Below, in pieces: positions 29,096 through 37,814 of a DNA stretch of 64,000 bases; within the stretch, counting starts at the first letter, position 1, and each line of letters starts with the position of its first letter. The translations under genes and the position numbers were made by a program. The notes below the pieces were generated by a model that saw only the letters and a list, made by a program, of their open reading frames with translations, did not search any database and had not been told where the DNA came from. This DNA is from Lachnospiraceae bacterium (GTDB lineage Bacteria > Bacillota > Clostridia > Lachnospirales > Lachnospiraceae): NCBI GenBank assembly GCA_910574965.1, contig CAJTDB010000008.1:113526-177525 (forward strand). Direction: 5' to 3'.

Positions 29096-29488
29096 TTGAA
29101 TGACAAAGAGCAGTACATCCTTGACAAGAAATTTAAACTGTCCGGCATGAAAAGCAAATCGGCTTTTATCCGGAAGCTGATTCTATACGGATATGTCTAT
29201 GACGCGGATTACCGTTTTTTGCGGGAATACAATACGGAGTTTGGACGGATCAGTTCAAGTCTGAACCAGATTGCAAAGAGGATTAACAGCACAAACCACG
29301 TCTATCAGGAAGATATGAACGAAGGAAGGGAGTTGATGGAACAGGTATGGCAGTCACAAAAATCCATGCTGTCACAGCAACCGTTGATAAAGCGGCAGCC
29401 TATTGTGAACAGCTTTCCCACATCCTGCAAACGGTGTTGCCCGCAGCTCCATAAGACGGAGAGTTATACACATTGCCCACAATGCTGA
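29096..29488 (+). pseudogene. mobC: 5'-truncated mobC with relaxase stub
   Basis: The frame lacks the usual N-terminal dozen residues of MobC and starts at NDKEQYILDKKFKLSGM, then YGYVYDADYRFLREYN and LNQIAKRINSTNHVY, all conserved relaxosome-protein features also seen in the copy at 44103. At 29347 an overlapping frame starts MAVTKIHAVTATVDKAAAY, the opening of a MOBP-type relaxase, but it is lost after about 22 codons. Remains of a mobilization region. Confidence 0.8.
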
Positions 29489-29548
29489 AGGCAGCAGAAT
29501 CCCACCCACTCCCTACATTTTATCTCAATATCCTTTTAGGCATAAATA

Positions 29549-29989
29549 TTAATCTGGCTTATGCTCAATACGATGATAATCGGATATGATATTTCCTAAT
29601 GTGATGCTTTCTAAACTTTGGCATAGATCATTTCTTATTTTCTCATAAGAGCAGTCCAATACATTATGGATATTTTTTCCTATGGGGCATAGCTGCGAAG
29701 GCAGTGAATGAATGCCTATAAGTTTGGAACTAAAGGCTGGCTCTATCGCTTTACATATACGGTATAAGGTCACTTCATCCGGCGGACAGTTCAGTGTTGT
29801 TCCGCCTGTCCCGAATTTCACAGATATTATGCCCTCCTTTTTCAATGAACTTATAATATTGCGGATTGTGACAGGATTGATCCCGGTTGATAACGCCAGA
29901 AGTTCACTGGTTACCTTCTGCTTATCCCCATATTCATAAATAAAAATAAGGCAGTGAATCGCAACCGAACATTTTGTACTGATATGCAT
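29549..29989 (-). CDS. Rrf2-family transcriptional regulator
   Basis: A 146-residue winged-helix protein beginning MHISTKCSVAIHCLIFIYEYG. The recognition region (TSELLALSTGINPVTIRNIISSLKKEGII) and wing (GTGGTTLNCPPDEVTLYRICKAIEP) match Rrf2/YwnA-type regulators. A Cys in the opening (Cys7) and Cys near 101 could be redox sensing, but the three-Cys Fe-S set of IscR is absent. Divergent from the EFR1 ferredoxin gene across a large nested palindrome, its likely operator. Confidence 0.92.
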   Translation of the reverse strand: MHISTKCSVAIHCLIFIYEYGDKQKVTSELLALSTGINPVTIRNIISSLKKEGIISVKFGTGGTTLNCPPDEVTLYRICKAIEPAFSSKLIGIHSLPSQLCPIGKNIHNVLDCSYEKIRNDLCQSLESITLGNIISDYHRIEHKPD

Positions 29990-30036
29990 GACATTACTCC
30001 TTTCCGCGTTAGATTGTAGCATATATTTTTATTGCT

Positions 30037-30092
30037 GTAAATCTTGACACTACACCATGCGCCTGTTATAATGGTGTAAATTTTAGATTTAC
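30037..30092. promoter_or_regulatory. EFR1 promoter inside a nested 56 bp palindrome
   Basis: TTGACA (30044-30049) and TATAAT (30067-30072) are 17 bp apart on the plus strand. Two inverted repeats share one centre at 30064.5: GTAAATCT/AGATTTAC (30037-30044, 30085-30092) and TACACCAT/ATGGTGTA (30051-30058, 30071-30078). They bracket and cover both promoter hexamers, as expected of a repressor operator for the divergent Rrf2 protein. Confidence 0.85.
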
Positions 30093-30105
30093 ATGAGGAG
30101 CAAGC

Positions 30106-30873
30106 ATGAAAGTTTCACAGATTATTTTTAGCCCGACAGGAGGAACGAAAAAGGTTGCAGATGCCATAACAACTACATGGGGACTGCCTGTAAATGAGAT
30201 TGATTTGTCCAATGCAGAAACCGATGATTCCTCGCTTAGTTTTGAAAAAGATGATATTGCGCTTATTGCAGCTCCGTCTTTTGGCGGACGTGTTCCAAGC
30301 CTTGTCACTCAGAGAATCTCAAATATTCATGGCAGTTATACCCCCTGTGTAATTGTCTGCGTATATGGCAACAGGGCATATGAAGATACCCTGATTGAAT
30401 TAAGCGATGCTGTTGAAAAAAGCGGCTTTCAGGTAATTGCTGCCATTGCCGCCGTCGCAGAACATTCTATTATGCACCAGTACGCTGCAGGCAGACCGGA
30501 CACTAAGGATGAAAAAGAATTAAGCGGCTTTGCGAAAAAAATATTAGAGAAAATAAACAATAATCTGACCAGTCTTTCCACACCGCAGGTTCCGGGAAAC
30601 CGCCCCTACAAGAAAGCGGCTGGAATCGGCTTAGTACCCAAAGCGGACAATAACTGCACAGACTGTGGTCTTTGCGCCAGACAGTGCCCTGCACAGGCAA
30701 TCAGCAAAGAAAATCCAAAAGTTACGGACAGTAAAAAATGTATTTCCTGTATGCGCTGTGTCGTACAATGCCCGCAGTCATCCCGCAAAGTAAATGGGGC
30801 TTTGGTTTCTGTTGCGGCATTGGCAATGAAAAAAGCCTGTTCAGCAAGGAAAGGGAATGAGCTTTATATTTAA
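30106..30873 (+). CDS. EFR1-family flavodoxin-ferredoxin fusion protein
   Basis: A 255-residue electron-transfer protein. The N-terminal flavodoxin fold has the FMN phosphate loop SPTGGTKKVADAI (residues 9-21), APSFGGRVP near 64 and VCVYGNRAYEDTL near 93. The C-terminus carries two 4Fe-4S motifs, CTDCGLCARQCP (near 185) and CISCMRCVVQCP (near 207). EFR1 proteins are frequent in clostridia; the partner is unknown. The strong promoter and divergent Rrf2 regulator suggest redox or nitrosative stress control (inference). Confidence 0.93.
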   Translation: MKVSQIIFSPTGGTKKVADAITTTWGLPVNEIDLSNAETDDSSLSFEKDDIALIAAPSFGGRVPSLVTQRISNIHGSYTPCVIVCVYGNRAYEDTLIELSDAVEKSGFQVIAAIAAVAEHSIMHQYAAGRPDTKDEKELSGFAKKILEKINNNLTSLSTPQVPGNRPYKKAAGIGLVPKADNNCTDCGLCARQCPAQAISKENPKVTDSKKCISCMRCVVQCPQSSRKVNGALVSVAALAMKKACSARKGNELYI

Positions 30874-31135
30874 TTTGCTTCCGGTTCTATCCAATGCCAT
30901 ATGATATAGTCTAAAAATCGCAAAAAAATAGGAGGGCCGAAGCACACCCATTTCCAGCCCCTCTTGCAGAATCCGCAGTGTTGGCTTATAATCATCTTAG
31001 AACCCAAAGGATATTGGAACGTCCGACGGTTGTACAGTCGAAAACTTATAATGCATTAAAATCAACGGATTACAGGCCATCCCCTATTGCAGTAGAGGAT
31101 AGCCTTTTCCGTTACTTGCGGTTGTTTCTGTTGTG

Positions 31136-31336
31136 TCAGTATGTTAATGCTGCGAAAATGACCAACAGCAGTGTAAGTATCTCAAGTGTGTTCATACCGA
31201 CCGCCTTTTTCTCCGCCAGCTTATCTAACAGCTCCTTCGCCTTCCCTGCGGTCTGGATGCCCTCACTGTCATCAAGCTCCGTCCCTTTCCCGAAAATATC
31301 CGCCATAACATGTAAGGAAGAAAAGATAATTGTCAT
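31136..31336 (-). CDS. small protein with C-terminal membrane helix
   Basis: A 66-residue frame: soluble, charged middle (FGKGTELDDSEGIQTAGKAKELLDKLAEKKA) and a hydrophobic C-terminal helix (MNTLEILTLLLVIFAALTY). The ribosome binding site is weak. I have the impression of similar small proteins in integrative elements but cannot name the family. A strong hairpin with a U run lies just upstream on the same strand. Confidence 0.45.
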   Translation of the reverse strand: MTIIFSSLHVMADIFGKGTELDDSEGIQTAGKAKELLDKLAEKKAVGMNTLEILTLLLVIFAALTY

Positions 31337-31363
31337 TAGCCATCTTTTTCTCTTTTTATAGAA

Positions 31364-31410
31364 AAAATCAGGGCGGGGTGCGGCTCATGTAAGCCGTTCC
31401 CCGCCCTGTC
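31364..31410 (-). terminator. GC-rich terminator hairpin
   Basis: On the minus strand CAGGGCGGGG pairs with CCCCGCCCTG (31371-31380, 31401-31410) and an inner CGGCT/AGCCG extends it, followed by six U. It is the likely end of the araC-clpP transcript. The GC content contrasts with the AT-rich surroundings. Confidence 0.85.
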
Positions 31411-31574
31411 CAGAACCGTCTATTTCCCGGCAGCCCCTTTGCCTTAAAACCTTATGAAATAAAGTAGAGCCAACAGACTGTGATTTTATATATCACATGT
31501 TCATCGACTTTCTATTTTCTCCTTTGTAATAATACTGATTTTGATTTAGAACAAAATGCTTTATTTATAAAAAA

Positions 31575-32165
31575 TCAACGCTTATCTATAATTTTATCAA
31601 TCAGGCCAAACTCCATTGCTTCTCTTGCCGTCATATAATTATCACGTTCCGTTGCAATAACAATCTCATCAATACTTTTACCTGTATTTTCTGATAAAAT
31701 GGTATTTAATCGCTTTTTGCTTTTTTGTATGTGGTCAGATGTAATTTTTATATCGGTTGCCTGCCCTTGAATCCCATTTCCATGAATCGCAGGCTGATGT
31801 ATCATAATTTCTGCATTAGGTAAAGCAAGACGTTTTCCTTTTGTACCTCCTGCCAATAAAAAGGCTCCAAAACTTGCAGCAAGACCTATACATATTGTCG
31901 AAACATCGCATTTGACATATTGCATTGTGTCATAAATAGCAAACCCCGCCGAAACAGAACCTCCCGGACTATTTATATATAACTGAATGTCTTTTCCTGG
32001 GTCTTGTGATTCTAAAAATAGCATTTGTGCAATAATCAAGCTTGCTGAAACATCACTTACTTCTTCTCCTAGAAAAACAATTCTGTCGGACAATAGTCTT
32101 GAAAAAATATCGTAACTTCGTTCTCCTCGACTTGTCTGTTCAATAACATACGGAATTGTACTCAT
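31575..32165 (-). CDS. clpP: accessory ATP-dependent Clp protease proteolytic subunit
   Basis: A 196-residue ClpP. The catalytic Ser lies in [11 protein letters not shown] (canonical ASMG has Phe here), His in NAEIMIHQP, and Asp in [13 protein letters not shown]. The [20 protein letters not shown] helix is conserved. No clpX is nearby, unlike the housekeeping copy, and the gene is AT-rich and overlaps the araC-type gene by 4 bp (ATGA). So it is probably a second, mobile ClpP serving some stress or antimicrobial response (inference). Confidence 0.93.
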   Translation of the reverse strand: MSTIPYVIEQTSRGERSYDIFSRLLSDRIVFLGEEVSDVSASLIIAQMLFLESQDPGKDIQLYINSPGGSVSAGFAIYDTMQYVKCDVSTICIGLAASFGAFLLAGGTKGKRLALPNAEIMIHQPAIHGNGIQGQATDIKITSDHIQKSKKRLNTILSENTGKSIDEIVIATERDNYMTAREAMEFGLIDKIIDKR

Positions 32166-32581
32166 GCTGCCAATTTACCCCCTGCTAAATAATATATAAA
32201 TGAGCATCCATCAAACGAACTCATCATGCATATCCTCGATTGTTTAGGATAGAACATACCGTTTTTTCGATAAATATTAGGCGTACATTCATATAACTGT
32301 TTAAAAGCTAATGTGAAAGCTTGCTGTGAATCATAATGTGCTTCATAAGCAATTTCAACAATAGACTGCTCTGTTTCTACAAGTTTTTGAGCAGCCAAAG
32401 TCAACCTACGCCCCTGTATATATTTATAAACCGTACATTTTGTTTCTTCAGTAAAAATTCTGGCTATATAGAATTTTGAATAATTTAATGCATTTGCTAT
32501 TTTATCAAGCGACAAATCCTCGTTCATATGCGTTTCTATATAGTCTATTATTTTTTCTACAACTGTATTATTCTTGTTCAT
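32162..32581 (-). CDS. short AraC-family regulator coupled to clpP
   Basis: A 139-residue protein starting at the ATG at 32581 (GGAG 8 bp upstream; an earlier GTG overlaps that site). Two helix-turn-helix motifs are clear: [19 protein letters not shown] near 25 and [24 protein letters not shown] near 75. The first 105 residues make the complete AraC DNA-binding domain. The effector domain usually following is replaced by about 30 residues. The stop overlaps the clpP start. Confidence 0.9.
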   Translation of the reverse strand: MNKNNTVVEKIIDYIETHMNEDLSLDKIANALNYSKFYIARIFTEETKCTVYKYIQGRRLTLAAQKLVETEQSIVEIAYEAHYDSQQAFTLAFKQLYECTPNIYRKNGMFYPKQSRICMMSSFDGCSFIYYLAGGKLAA

Positions 32582-32654
32582 ATATGACACTCCTTTTCCT
32601 ATTTAATATAATAGGCGTTTGCGAAACGCCAGAACCCGCATAAATACGGAATCC

Positions 32655-32850
32655 TTTTTGTTGCAAAATAAATTTGATAACGATAAATACGAATTCCTTT
32701 CCCTGCTTGATGAAACCATCAGCCTCGATGAAATTGTCCCGGCCTTAAAAGACTTTTTTCAAAAACACCCGCTTATCAGCCCCAAAACGTTTCTGGGGGA
32801 TGCTGCTTGCCGGGATTACCCAACCGATTACCGTAGTGATTGCGGATAAA
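32655..32850 (+). pseudogene. DDE transposase fragment
   Basis: The frame FDNDKYEFLSLLDETISLDEIVPALKDFFQKHPLISPKTFLGDAA resembles the catalytic-core region of IS1182/ISL-type transposases, where FLGDAAFD holds a catalytic Asp. It breaks after GDAA and no ends are recognisable. Confidence 0.6.
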
Positions 32851-33479
32851 ATCCATAAGCACCAATATAACCATAGTTTAAACCCTTTGATTGCATAGAT
32901 CTGTTTTTCCATCAACCCCTTTGAAAATCCATTAATATCCAACTTTTACCGTATTGGAATCGAAATTACAAACTTGTTTCGCAATTACCTATTTAATATA
33001 ACATAACTTTTTTAAATTATCTTAATAGAAATTGCCCTAACTAGAAGCCAGAAAAGCGATATATCACAATATTCTATCGCCACTTTCTGTATATTATGAC
33101 CACTCTCTTTTATTGCTTCTATCAGTTTTTTATATATATCCTCTCCTGCACTGTCCACATGAAGTATCAATATTTCACTCAAAAATCGCCCCGTATATGA
33201 TGCCGCCCTCCATTTATTGGAATCATCACCTAAAAGCAGCTCTGCCGGACAACAGGCTCTTTTACCGTTATCCAGCAGACCATTTATTCATGTTCCTAAT
33301 AGTTGTCCCACATCCGCTTTTATGCTTTTGTAAATTACCTGACGGCGATATTTTGGTGCAAAAAAAAATATGGTACTTGCATTCCCATTTTGTATGAGCT
33401 AAACTATTTAGTTATATGCGACTAATACCAAATGACGCAAAAAAGCCTGTTGACAGCAGGAGAAAAGGTGGTGTAATCA
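32851..33479. other. AT-rich non-coding stretch with element debris
   Basis: Short frames only, interrupted on every strand. A minus-strand reading near 33180-33400 looks like decayed coding sequence but is broken by stops. I see no gene, RNA or repeat that I can support. Confidence 0.4.
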
Positions 33480-33581
33480 ATGAATAGTAAGATATTGTTA
33501 GTAGATGATGAAAAAGACATTGCTGATTTAATAGAAGAAGTATTGCGTCAAGATCGTTTTGAAAATATCAAGAAAGTGTAA
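33480..33581 (+). pseudogene. response regulator N-terminal remnant
   Basis: With a fair ribosome binding site, a 33-codon frame reads MNSKILLVDDEKDIADLIEEV then LRQDRFENIKKV and a stop. This is the first beta-alpha unit of a VanR-like receiver domain; the rest is gone. It sits on the opposite strand to the kinase at 33673. Confidence 0.75.
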
Positions 33582-33672
33582 GCATGATTATTTTAGTGAC
33601 AAATCTCACCTCCTGTCATGTAGTCTTTCTCCTACATAGGACATTGCATTTTCTTGTAAATCGTTTATACTT

Positions 33673-34569
33673 TTATTCTGCTGTTTGCGGAAAATCCAAA
33701 CAGATACTTAATACATTGTCGTGATATTGTGCTGTAATAGTTCCCTGCATTTGTTCAACCAATGTTTTTGCGATAGCTAACCCTAACCCTGTTGAGTTCC
33801 TTGCTGTTTCCACAGAAAAGAAGCGGTTAAACAGTTTTCCAACCTGTACATCATTTAGATTTTTCGCTGTATTTGAGAAAATAATTTCCCCCGTTTCGGA
33901 CAACAAAACATTCAAATCACCGTCGCTGTATTTCACCGCATTATTCAGAATATTGTTCAATACACGCAGGAAAGCAGTTCTGTTCAAAGTACGCATAATC
34001 TTTTTTTCAGTAATGTCTATTTGCGGAGTAATGCTACGTTTCGTCAATGTAGCATAAAATGATACAATACTTTGTTCCAATATATCATTCACACATAAAG
34101 GCTCTAACTGCATAGACTCTTGTACCGACATGTTAATCGAATAGCAGAACAACTCTTCCGTTAATTGCTTTAATACTTCTGCACGGTTTTGAATCGCCAT
34201 AACATAATGAGTGACTTTTTCGGACTTTTCTTCATTCCGGAGTAAGTCCAAATATCCACAAATAGCAGTTAAGGGTGTCCGCAAATCATGGGAAATATTC
34301 GTTACGGCATCTTTCAGCTCCCGGTCTCCGTCAAGGTATCGTCTGCGCTGTCTGCGGAGCAGCCGAAGCTGCCTGTTTAGGTCGGATGCCAGCAGTCGCA
34401 TCTGCCTGTCGCTGGAAGATATAGAAATAAGGGTATTCGTATCTGTTTTTAGCCAGTCCGCAAGCTGTACCCGTATTTCTGCCATGCCCACTTTCAGCGT
34501 ATGAATTTTCACGCAGAGAATCAGAACAATGAAAGACAGAATACTGCACAAAACCCACGGTAAAAGCAT
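33673..34569 (-). CDS. sensor histidine kinase of the third ABC module
   Basis: A 298-residue kinase with one N-terminal membrane span (residues 4-22), a coiled region, H-box SHDLRTPLTAICGYLDLL near 93, N-box NILNNAVKYS near 210, and G2 STGLGLAIAKTLVEQ near 262. Short-sensor type as in bacitracin/lantibiotic modules. Last gene of HTH-regulator-ATPase-permease-kinase. Confidence 0.92.
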   Translation of the reverse strand: MLLPWVLCSILSFIVLILCVKIHTLKVGMAEIRVQLADWLKTDTNTLISISSSDRQMRLLASDLNRQLRLLRRQRRRYLDGDRELKDAVTNISHDLRTPLTAICGYLDLLRNEEKSEKVTHYVMAIQNRAEVLKQLTEELFCYSINMSVQESMQLEPLCVNDILEQSIVSFYATLTKRSITPQIDITEKKIMRTLNRTAFLRVLNNILNNAVKYSDGDLNVLLSETGEIIFSNTAKNLNDVQVGKLFNRFFSVETARNSTGLGLAIAKTLVEQMQGTITAQYHDNVLSICLDFPQTAE

Positions 34570-34583
34570 GAATATACCTCCCT

Positions 34584-35423
34584 CTATCTCAAATCTTTTC
34601 TACAGAACAGTAGCACTCCATAGCCGCATGATAAAACAATCCACGCCAATGAAGCCGAAAACATCTCTGTATAGCTTGTGTGTTCGTTTAACATTCCGCT
34701 AAGCTGTAATGACTGCCCTCCGGGAATCACTTCAAAAACGATTTCATAAATTCGGCGTTTCGTTCCCTCTAAATAATCGGGATTATGAATCCATTCGGAA
34801 TTGCTTCCATCGTCAATTTCACCTATCCCCAAAGACGCATCTGGAATATAATAATACTCTGATTCGTCCAGTCGGTTTGAAACAACAGTTCCAGAAAACA
34901 AAAGCAAAAATGAAAGCATAATGCAGGCAATAGCTGTAATTGTGCGGTTATGAATTAACATAGCAAAAAAACAGTAAATTGCCGTATAAGCCGCACTCAA
35001 GGCAAACACGCAAATCCCTTGTAAAAGAATCTCTGAAAGTTCAGTGTGGAAAAATCCCAAAAATGGAACGCCAACCAAAAGCGAAGAAATCAGACACCCC
35101 ATGCACATAATCCATCCCGCAATAATACAAGCAAATATATTTGCAAGATAAATTTCGGAACGGTCATAGCCTGAAATAACCTTATTTCTGATTGTGCCAT
35201 ACTCATATTCGGCACCTATAAAAAGACTAATAAAGACGGAAAGTATAATACCAAGCACATATGCCTGTATCCAAAATGTTTCCTCTAAATAATGTACTTC
35301 TATTGTATCTTGGATTAAGCCGATTTTTTGGATAATGCAAAAAACATTCAACACCAAAAATCCTAACCAAAACACTTTATTTTTCCAAAGCCTTGCTAAA
35401 TTAGCCTTTAAAAGTTTAATCAT
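34584..35423 (-). CDS. ABC-2 type transporter permease
   Basis: A 279-residue protein with six predicted spans and a large loop of about 65 residues between spans 5 and 6. Opening MIKLLKANLARLWKNKVFWLG, with GAEYEYGTIRNKVISGYDRSEIYLANI near 76, typical of bacitracin-type ABC permeases. ATG at 35423 follows GGAGG and overlaps the ATPase stop by 8 bp. No second permease is present in this module. Confidence 0.88.
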   Translation of the reverse strand: MIKLLKANLARLWKNKVFWLGFLVLNVFCIIQKIGLIQDTIEVHYLEETFWIQAYVLGIILSVFISLFIGAEYEYGTIRNKVISGYDRSEIYLANIFACIIAGWIMCMGCLISSLLVGVPFLGFFHTELSEILLQGICVFALSAAYTAIYCFFAMLIHNRTITAIACIMLSFLLLFSGTVVSNRLDESEYYYIPDASLGIGEIDDGSNSEWIHNPDYLEGTKRRIYEIVFEVIPGGQSLQLSGMLNEHTSYTEMFSASLAWIVLSCGYGVLLFCRKDLR

Positions 35424-36330
35424 GTTTTTCACCTCCAACAAGACTGATATAAAAGCTTTCCAAACTTTCGGCGCGTTCCTGCATGGAAATCACGTCACAA
35501 TTTTCTTTTGCCAGTTCAGAAATCAACAGGGACGCTTTCACTTTTGTAAACACGTTGGCAGTTGTATCGGACAAAATCTTATACTCGATTTTCATTCGGT
35601 CAAGTACACAGGCAAGTGCTTTTGTGCTGTTCACTTCCATAAATACACATTTTCTGCAAGCAGATTCCAAGTCTGCTGCACTTACCTCTTTTACAATAGT
35701 TCCATTGTCAATAAAGCCGTAGTGTGTTGCCAATTTTGCCAATTCATCAAGAATGTGGCTGGAAATCAGTACCGTTATCTGATGTTCCCGGTTAAGTCTC
35801 AAAATTAGTTCCCGCATTTCAATAATACCTTGCGGATCAAGACCATTTACCGGCTCGTCTAACACAAGAAAGTCCGGATCGCCACAAAGCGCAACCGCAA
35901 TCCCTAACCGCTGCCGCATACCAAGAGAAAAATTTTTCGCTTTCTTTTTCCCGGTATTTTCAAGACCAACCAGTTTTAACAGCTCTTTCAGCCCGTCAAA
36001 AGAGGGCAAACCAAGAATACGGTATTGTTCTTTTAGATTTTCTTCTGCCGTCATATCAAGATAAATAGACGGCGTTTCAACAACAGCCCCCATTCTCCTG
36101 CGTGATTTATTGATTTCCTTATCCGTACTTTTTCTCCCATACAACGTGTATTCGCCGGAAGTAGCCGCCTGCAATCCGCAGATTAAGCGAATCAGAGTTG
36201 TTTTACCAGCGCCGTTTTTCCCAACGAATCCATAGATAGCCCCTTTTGGAATGTGCATGGAAACAGCATTTAACGCTTTGAATGTTCCATACTCTTTAGA
36301 CAGGGCATTTGTAGTTAGGACATAATCCAT
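35416..36330 (-). CDS. ABC transporter ATPase, bacitracin/lantibiotic type
   Basis: A 304-residue ABC ATPase: Walker A GKNGAGKTT near 37, signature FSLGMRQRL near 135, Walker B FLVLDEP near 154, H-loop SSHIL. The 80-residue C-terminal extension is that of the BcrA group. ATG at 36330 follows AAAGGAGG at 8 bp. Preceded by its own promoter with direct repeats. Confidence 0.93.
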   Translation of the reverse strand: MDYVLTTNALSKEYGTFKALNAVSMHIPKGAIYGFVGKNGAGKTTLIRLICGLQAATSGEYTLYGRKSTDKEINKSRRRMGAVVETPSIYLDMTAEENLKEQYRILGLPSFDGLKELLKLVGLENTGKKKAKNFSLGMRQRLGIAVALCGDPDFLVLDEPVNGLDPQGIIEMRELILRLNREHQITVLISSHILDELAKLATHYGFIDNGTIVKEVSAADLESACRKCVFMEVNSTKALACVLDRMKIEYKILSDTTANVFTKVKASLLISELAKENCDVISMQERAESLESFYISLVGGEKHD

Positions 36331-36361
36331 AAGTTGAGCCTCCTTTTCCTCTTTTACTGGC

Positions 36362-36418
36362 ATTGTAGCAGGAAATAGTTGAGAAAACAGTTGAGAAAAT
36401 AGTTGAGATTTCGTTGAA
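36362..36418 (-). promoter_or_regulatory. promoter with three to four AGTTGAGA direct repeats
   Basis: AGTTGAGA recurs at 36377, 36389 and 36401 (12 bp period), with a weaker GTTGAAA 11 bp further. The minus-strand -10 (TACAAT with upstream TG, 36362-36367) is adjacent. The site fits an OmpR-type regulator, likely the one at 36421-37086. Confidence 0.8.
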
Positions 36419-36420
36419 AT

Positions 36421-37086
36421 TTATTCCGACTTCAATTTGAAGCCAATGCCCCATACCGCATCTATATATTCTTTCCCGCCAATATCCCGCAGTTTTTTTC
36501 GCAAGTGGCTGATATGCGTTTTTAATGAGCTGTCCGTACAATCGGGAGTATCCCCGCTAATGCGTTCAAGCAGTACAGACTTTGCTATTACTTGTGACGG
36601 GTTCTGCATGAGAATTTTTAAGATTGCATATTCTGTCCTCGTTAAATTTGCTCCCTGCTGTCCTACAAAGACTTCATGTGTGATCATGTCCAGCCGAAGA
36701 TTATCAAAAGATAAAAAGGAAGAATCAACCGAAGCTGCTCCATCTCGGAGTGCAACGGTAATTCTTGCAAGCAGCTCCTTCATTTCAAAAGGTTTTGTAA
36801 TATAATCCGCTGCACCTCCAAGCAAAAGGGCAACCTTATCATCCACATCAGTCTTTGCACTGATAACGATAACAGGTATGCCCTTTATTTGTGGCAGCAC
36901 TTCTTCACCAGAAAGACCGGGAAGCATTAAATCAAGCAAAATAAGGTCGGATTTTGACGCAGACAGCACATATAATGCTTCTGTTCCCGAATAAGCCCGT
37001 GATACTTGATAGTTTTCTTTTATAAGTGCTTCTTCCATGATATTCCCGATATGAATATCATCATCAATAATTAAAATATGTTTCAT
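36421..37086 (-). CDS. OmpR-family response regulator
   Basis: A 221-residue regulator: receiver with IIDDD, phospho-Asp in LILLDLMLPGLSGEEV and VISAKTD, then the winged helix (LTRTEYAILKILMQNPSQVI, SLKTHISHLRKKLRDIGGKEYI, VWGIGFKL). The ATG overlaps the stop of the upstream helix-turn-helix gene by 4 bp. Confidence 0.94.
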   Translation of the reverse strand: MKHILIIDDDIHIGNIMEEALIKENYQVSRAYSGTEALYVLSASKSDLILLDLMLPGLSGEEVLPQIKGIPVIVISAKTDVDDKVALLLGGAADYITKPFEMKELLARITVALRDGAASVDSSFLSFDNLRLDMITHEVFVGQQGANLTRTEYAILKILMQNPSQVIAKSVLLERISGDTPDCTDSSLKTHISHLRKKLRDIGGKEYIDAVWGIGFKLKSE

Positions 37087-37268
37087 TTCAGATTCTCCCG
37101 CTTTTCTTTTAATCTTCCGTCTACGGGTTTTTCAGCGTCCTTTGGTATCAACCAAACTGTTCCCATTTTTTCTGCCCCCTCAATTCGTCCGGCAGAACAG
37201 TAATAATTTATCATACGGGGAGAAATACCCCATTTTTCGCCTGCCTGTTTAAGCGTCATATAATCCAT
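37083..37268 (-). CDS. small helix-turn-helix DNA-binding protein
   Basis: A 61-residue MerR-like/excisionase-fold protein: MTLKQAGEKWGISPRMINYYCSAGRIEG then VWLIPKDAEKPVDGR. ATG at 37268 follows TGGAGGTG. It forms the first gene of the regulator operon (4 bp overlap) and has a decayed counterpart at 28237-28395 in the other module. Proteins of this type often stand first in such operons; the role is unknown. Confidence 0.85.
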   Translation of the reverse strand: MDYMTLKQAGEKWGISPRMINYYCSAGRIEGAEKMGTVWLIPKDAEKPVDGRLKEKRENLK

Positions 37269-37294
37269 AATGCACCTCCAATATAATAATCTAT

Positions 37295-37323
37295 ATTATA
37301 TTTCGCTTTCTCGAAGAATACAA
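37295..37323 (-). promoter_or_regulatory. promoter of the HTH-response regulator operon
   Basis: TTGTAT (37318-37323) and TATAAT (37295-37300) on the minus strand, spacing 17 bp. Confidence 0.75.
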
Positions 37324-37422
37324 GTATAGCAAATGAACACTATATGAATTATTTATTATAAATATGCGCAAATAGAGCACAGAATGAGGGGGATTCCGCA
37401 GTAGTCGGCACTGTGCGTCATG

Positions 37423-37518
37423 TGCATAACTTGCTGTTTTATGGAGTTGTGGGAAAGTTGTACTTTAGCTTTTCTATGTTCTGTGAACGGACTTTCCCTT
37501 GACGGAATAGCAAGTTAT
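37423..37518. repeat. nested inverted repeats, oriT-like
   Basis: ATAACTTGCT (37426-37435) pairs with AGCAAGTTAT (37509-37518), and within it GGGAAAGT (37451-37458) pairs with ACTTTCCC (37491-37498). The two repeats have nearly the same centre. TGCATAAC-TTGCTGTT at its left edge recurs at 24032 and 49525. A relaxase C-terminal remnant follows at 37641. It may be a mobilization origin or an element end. Confidence 0.55.
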
Positions 37519-37640
37519 ATACATTTCCACGGTGCTTGTCTTTTGGTCTTTGGTTGCTTTGGTTCGGAATCGTGTGGTGCTGGCGGTCTATCTCTTGTTT
37601 TTGGTTGCTTGCTTCTTTACCGTATATGAGCATTTCATAA

Positions 37641-37814
37641 AGAGTATCTATCACCCTTAATACCGAGGAACTGACCGCCGCTTACAAGAACTGCCATAAG
37701 GAACTGAAATCGCTGAACCGGAAACTGGAAAACCTAAACCAGTATTTAGGACGTTCTGAACAACCGCAAGGCAAATCTGAGCAGATTGCAAAAGACATCA
37801 AGCCAACTCTCTAA
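37641..37814 (+). pseudogene. relaxase C-terminal remnant
   Basis: The frame TEELTAAYKNCHKELKSLNR then KLENLNQYLGRSEQPQ ends at TAA. The basic, helical KSLNRKLENLNQYLG pattern matches the C-termini of MOBP-type relaxases of integrative elements as I remember them. No start or catalytic part is present. Confidence 0.5.

Noticed and set aside
30978..31361. 127-codon plus-strand frame
   Set aside because: Antisense to the small membrane protein and to the terminator hairpin; Ser- and Phe-rich composition typical of shadow frames.
31364..31410. Possible CRISPR repeat or attachment site
   Set aside because: A single GC-rich hairpin with a U run and no further copies; a terminator explains it.
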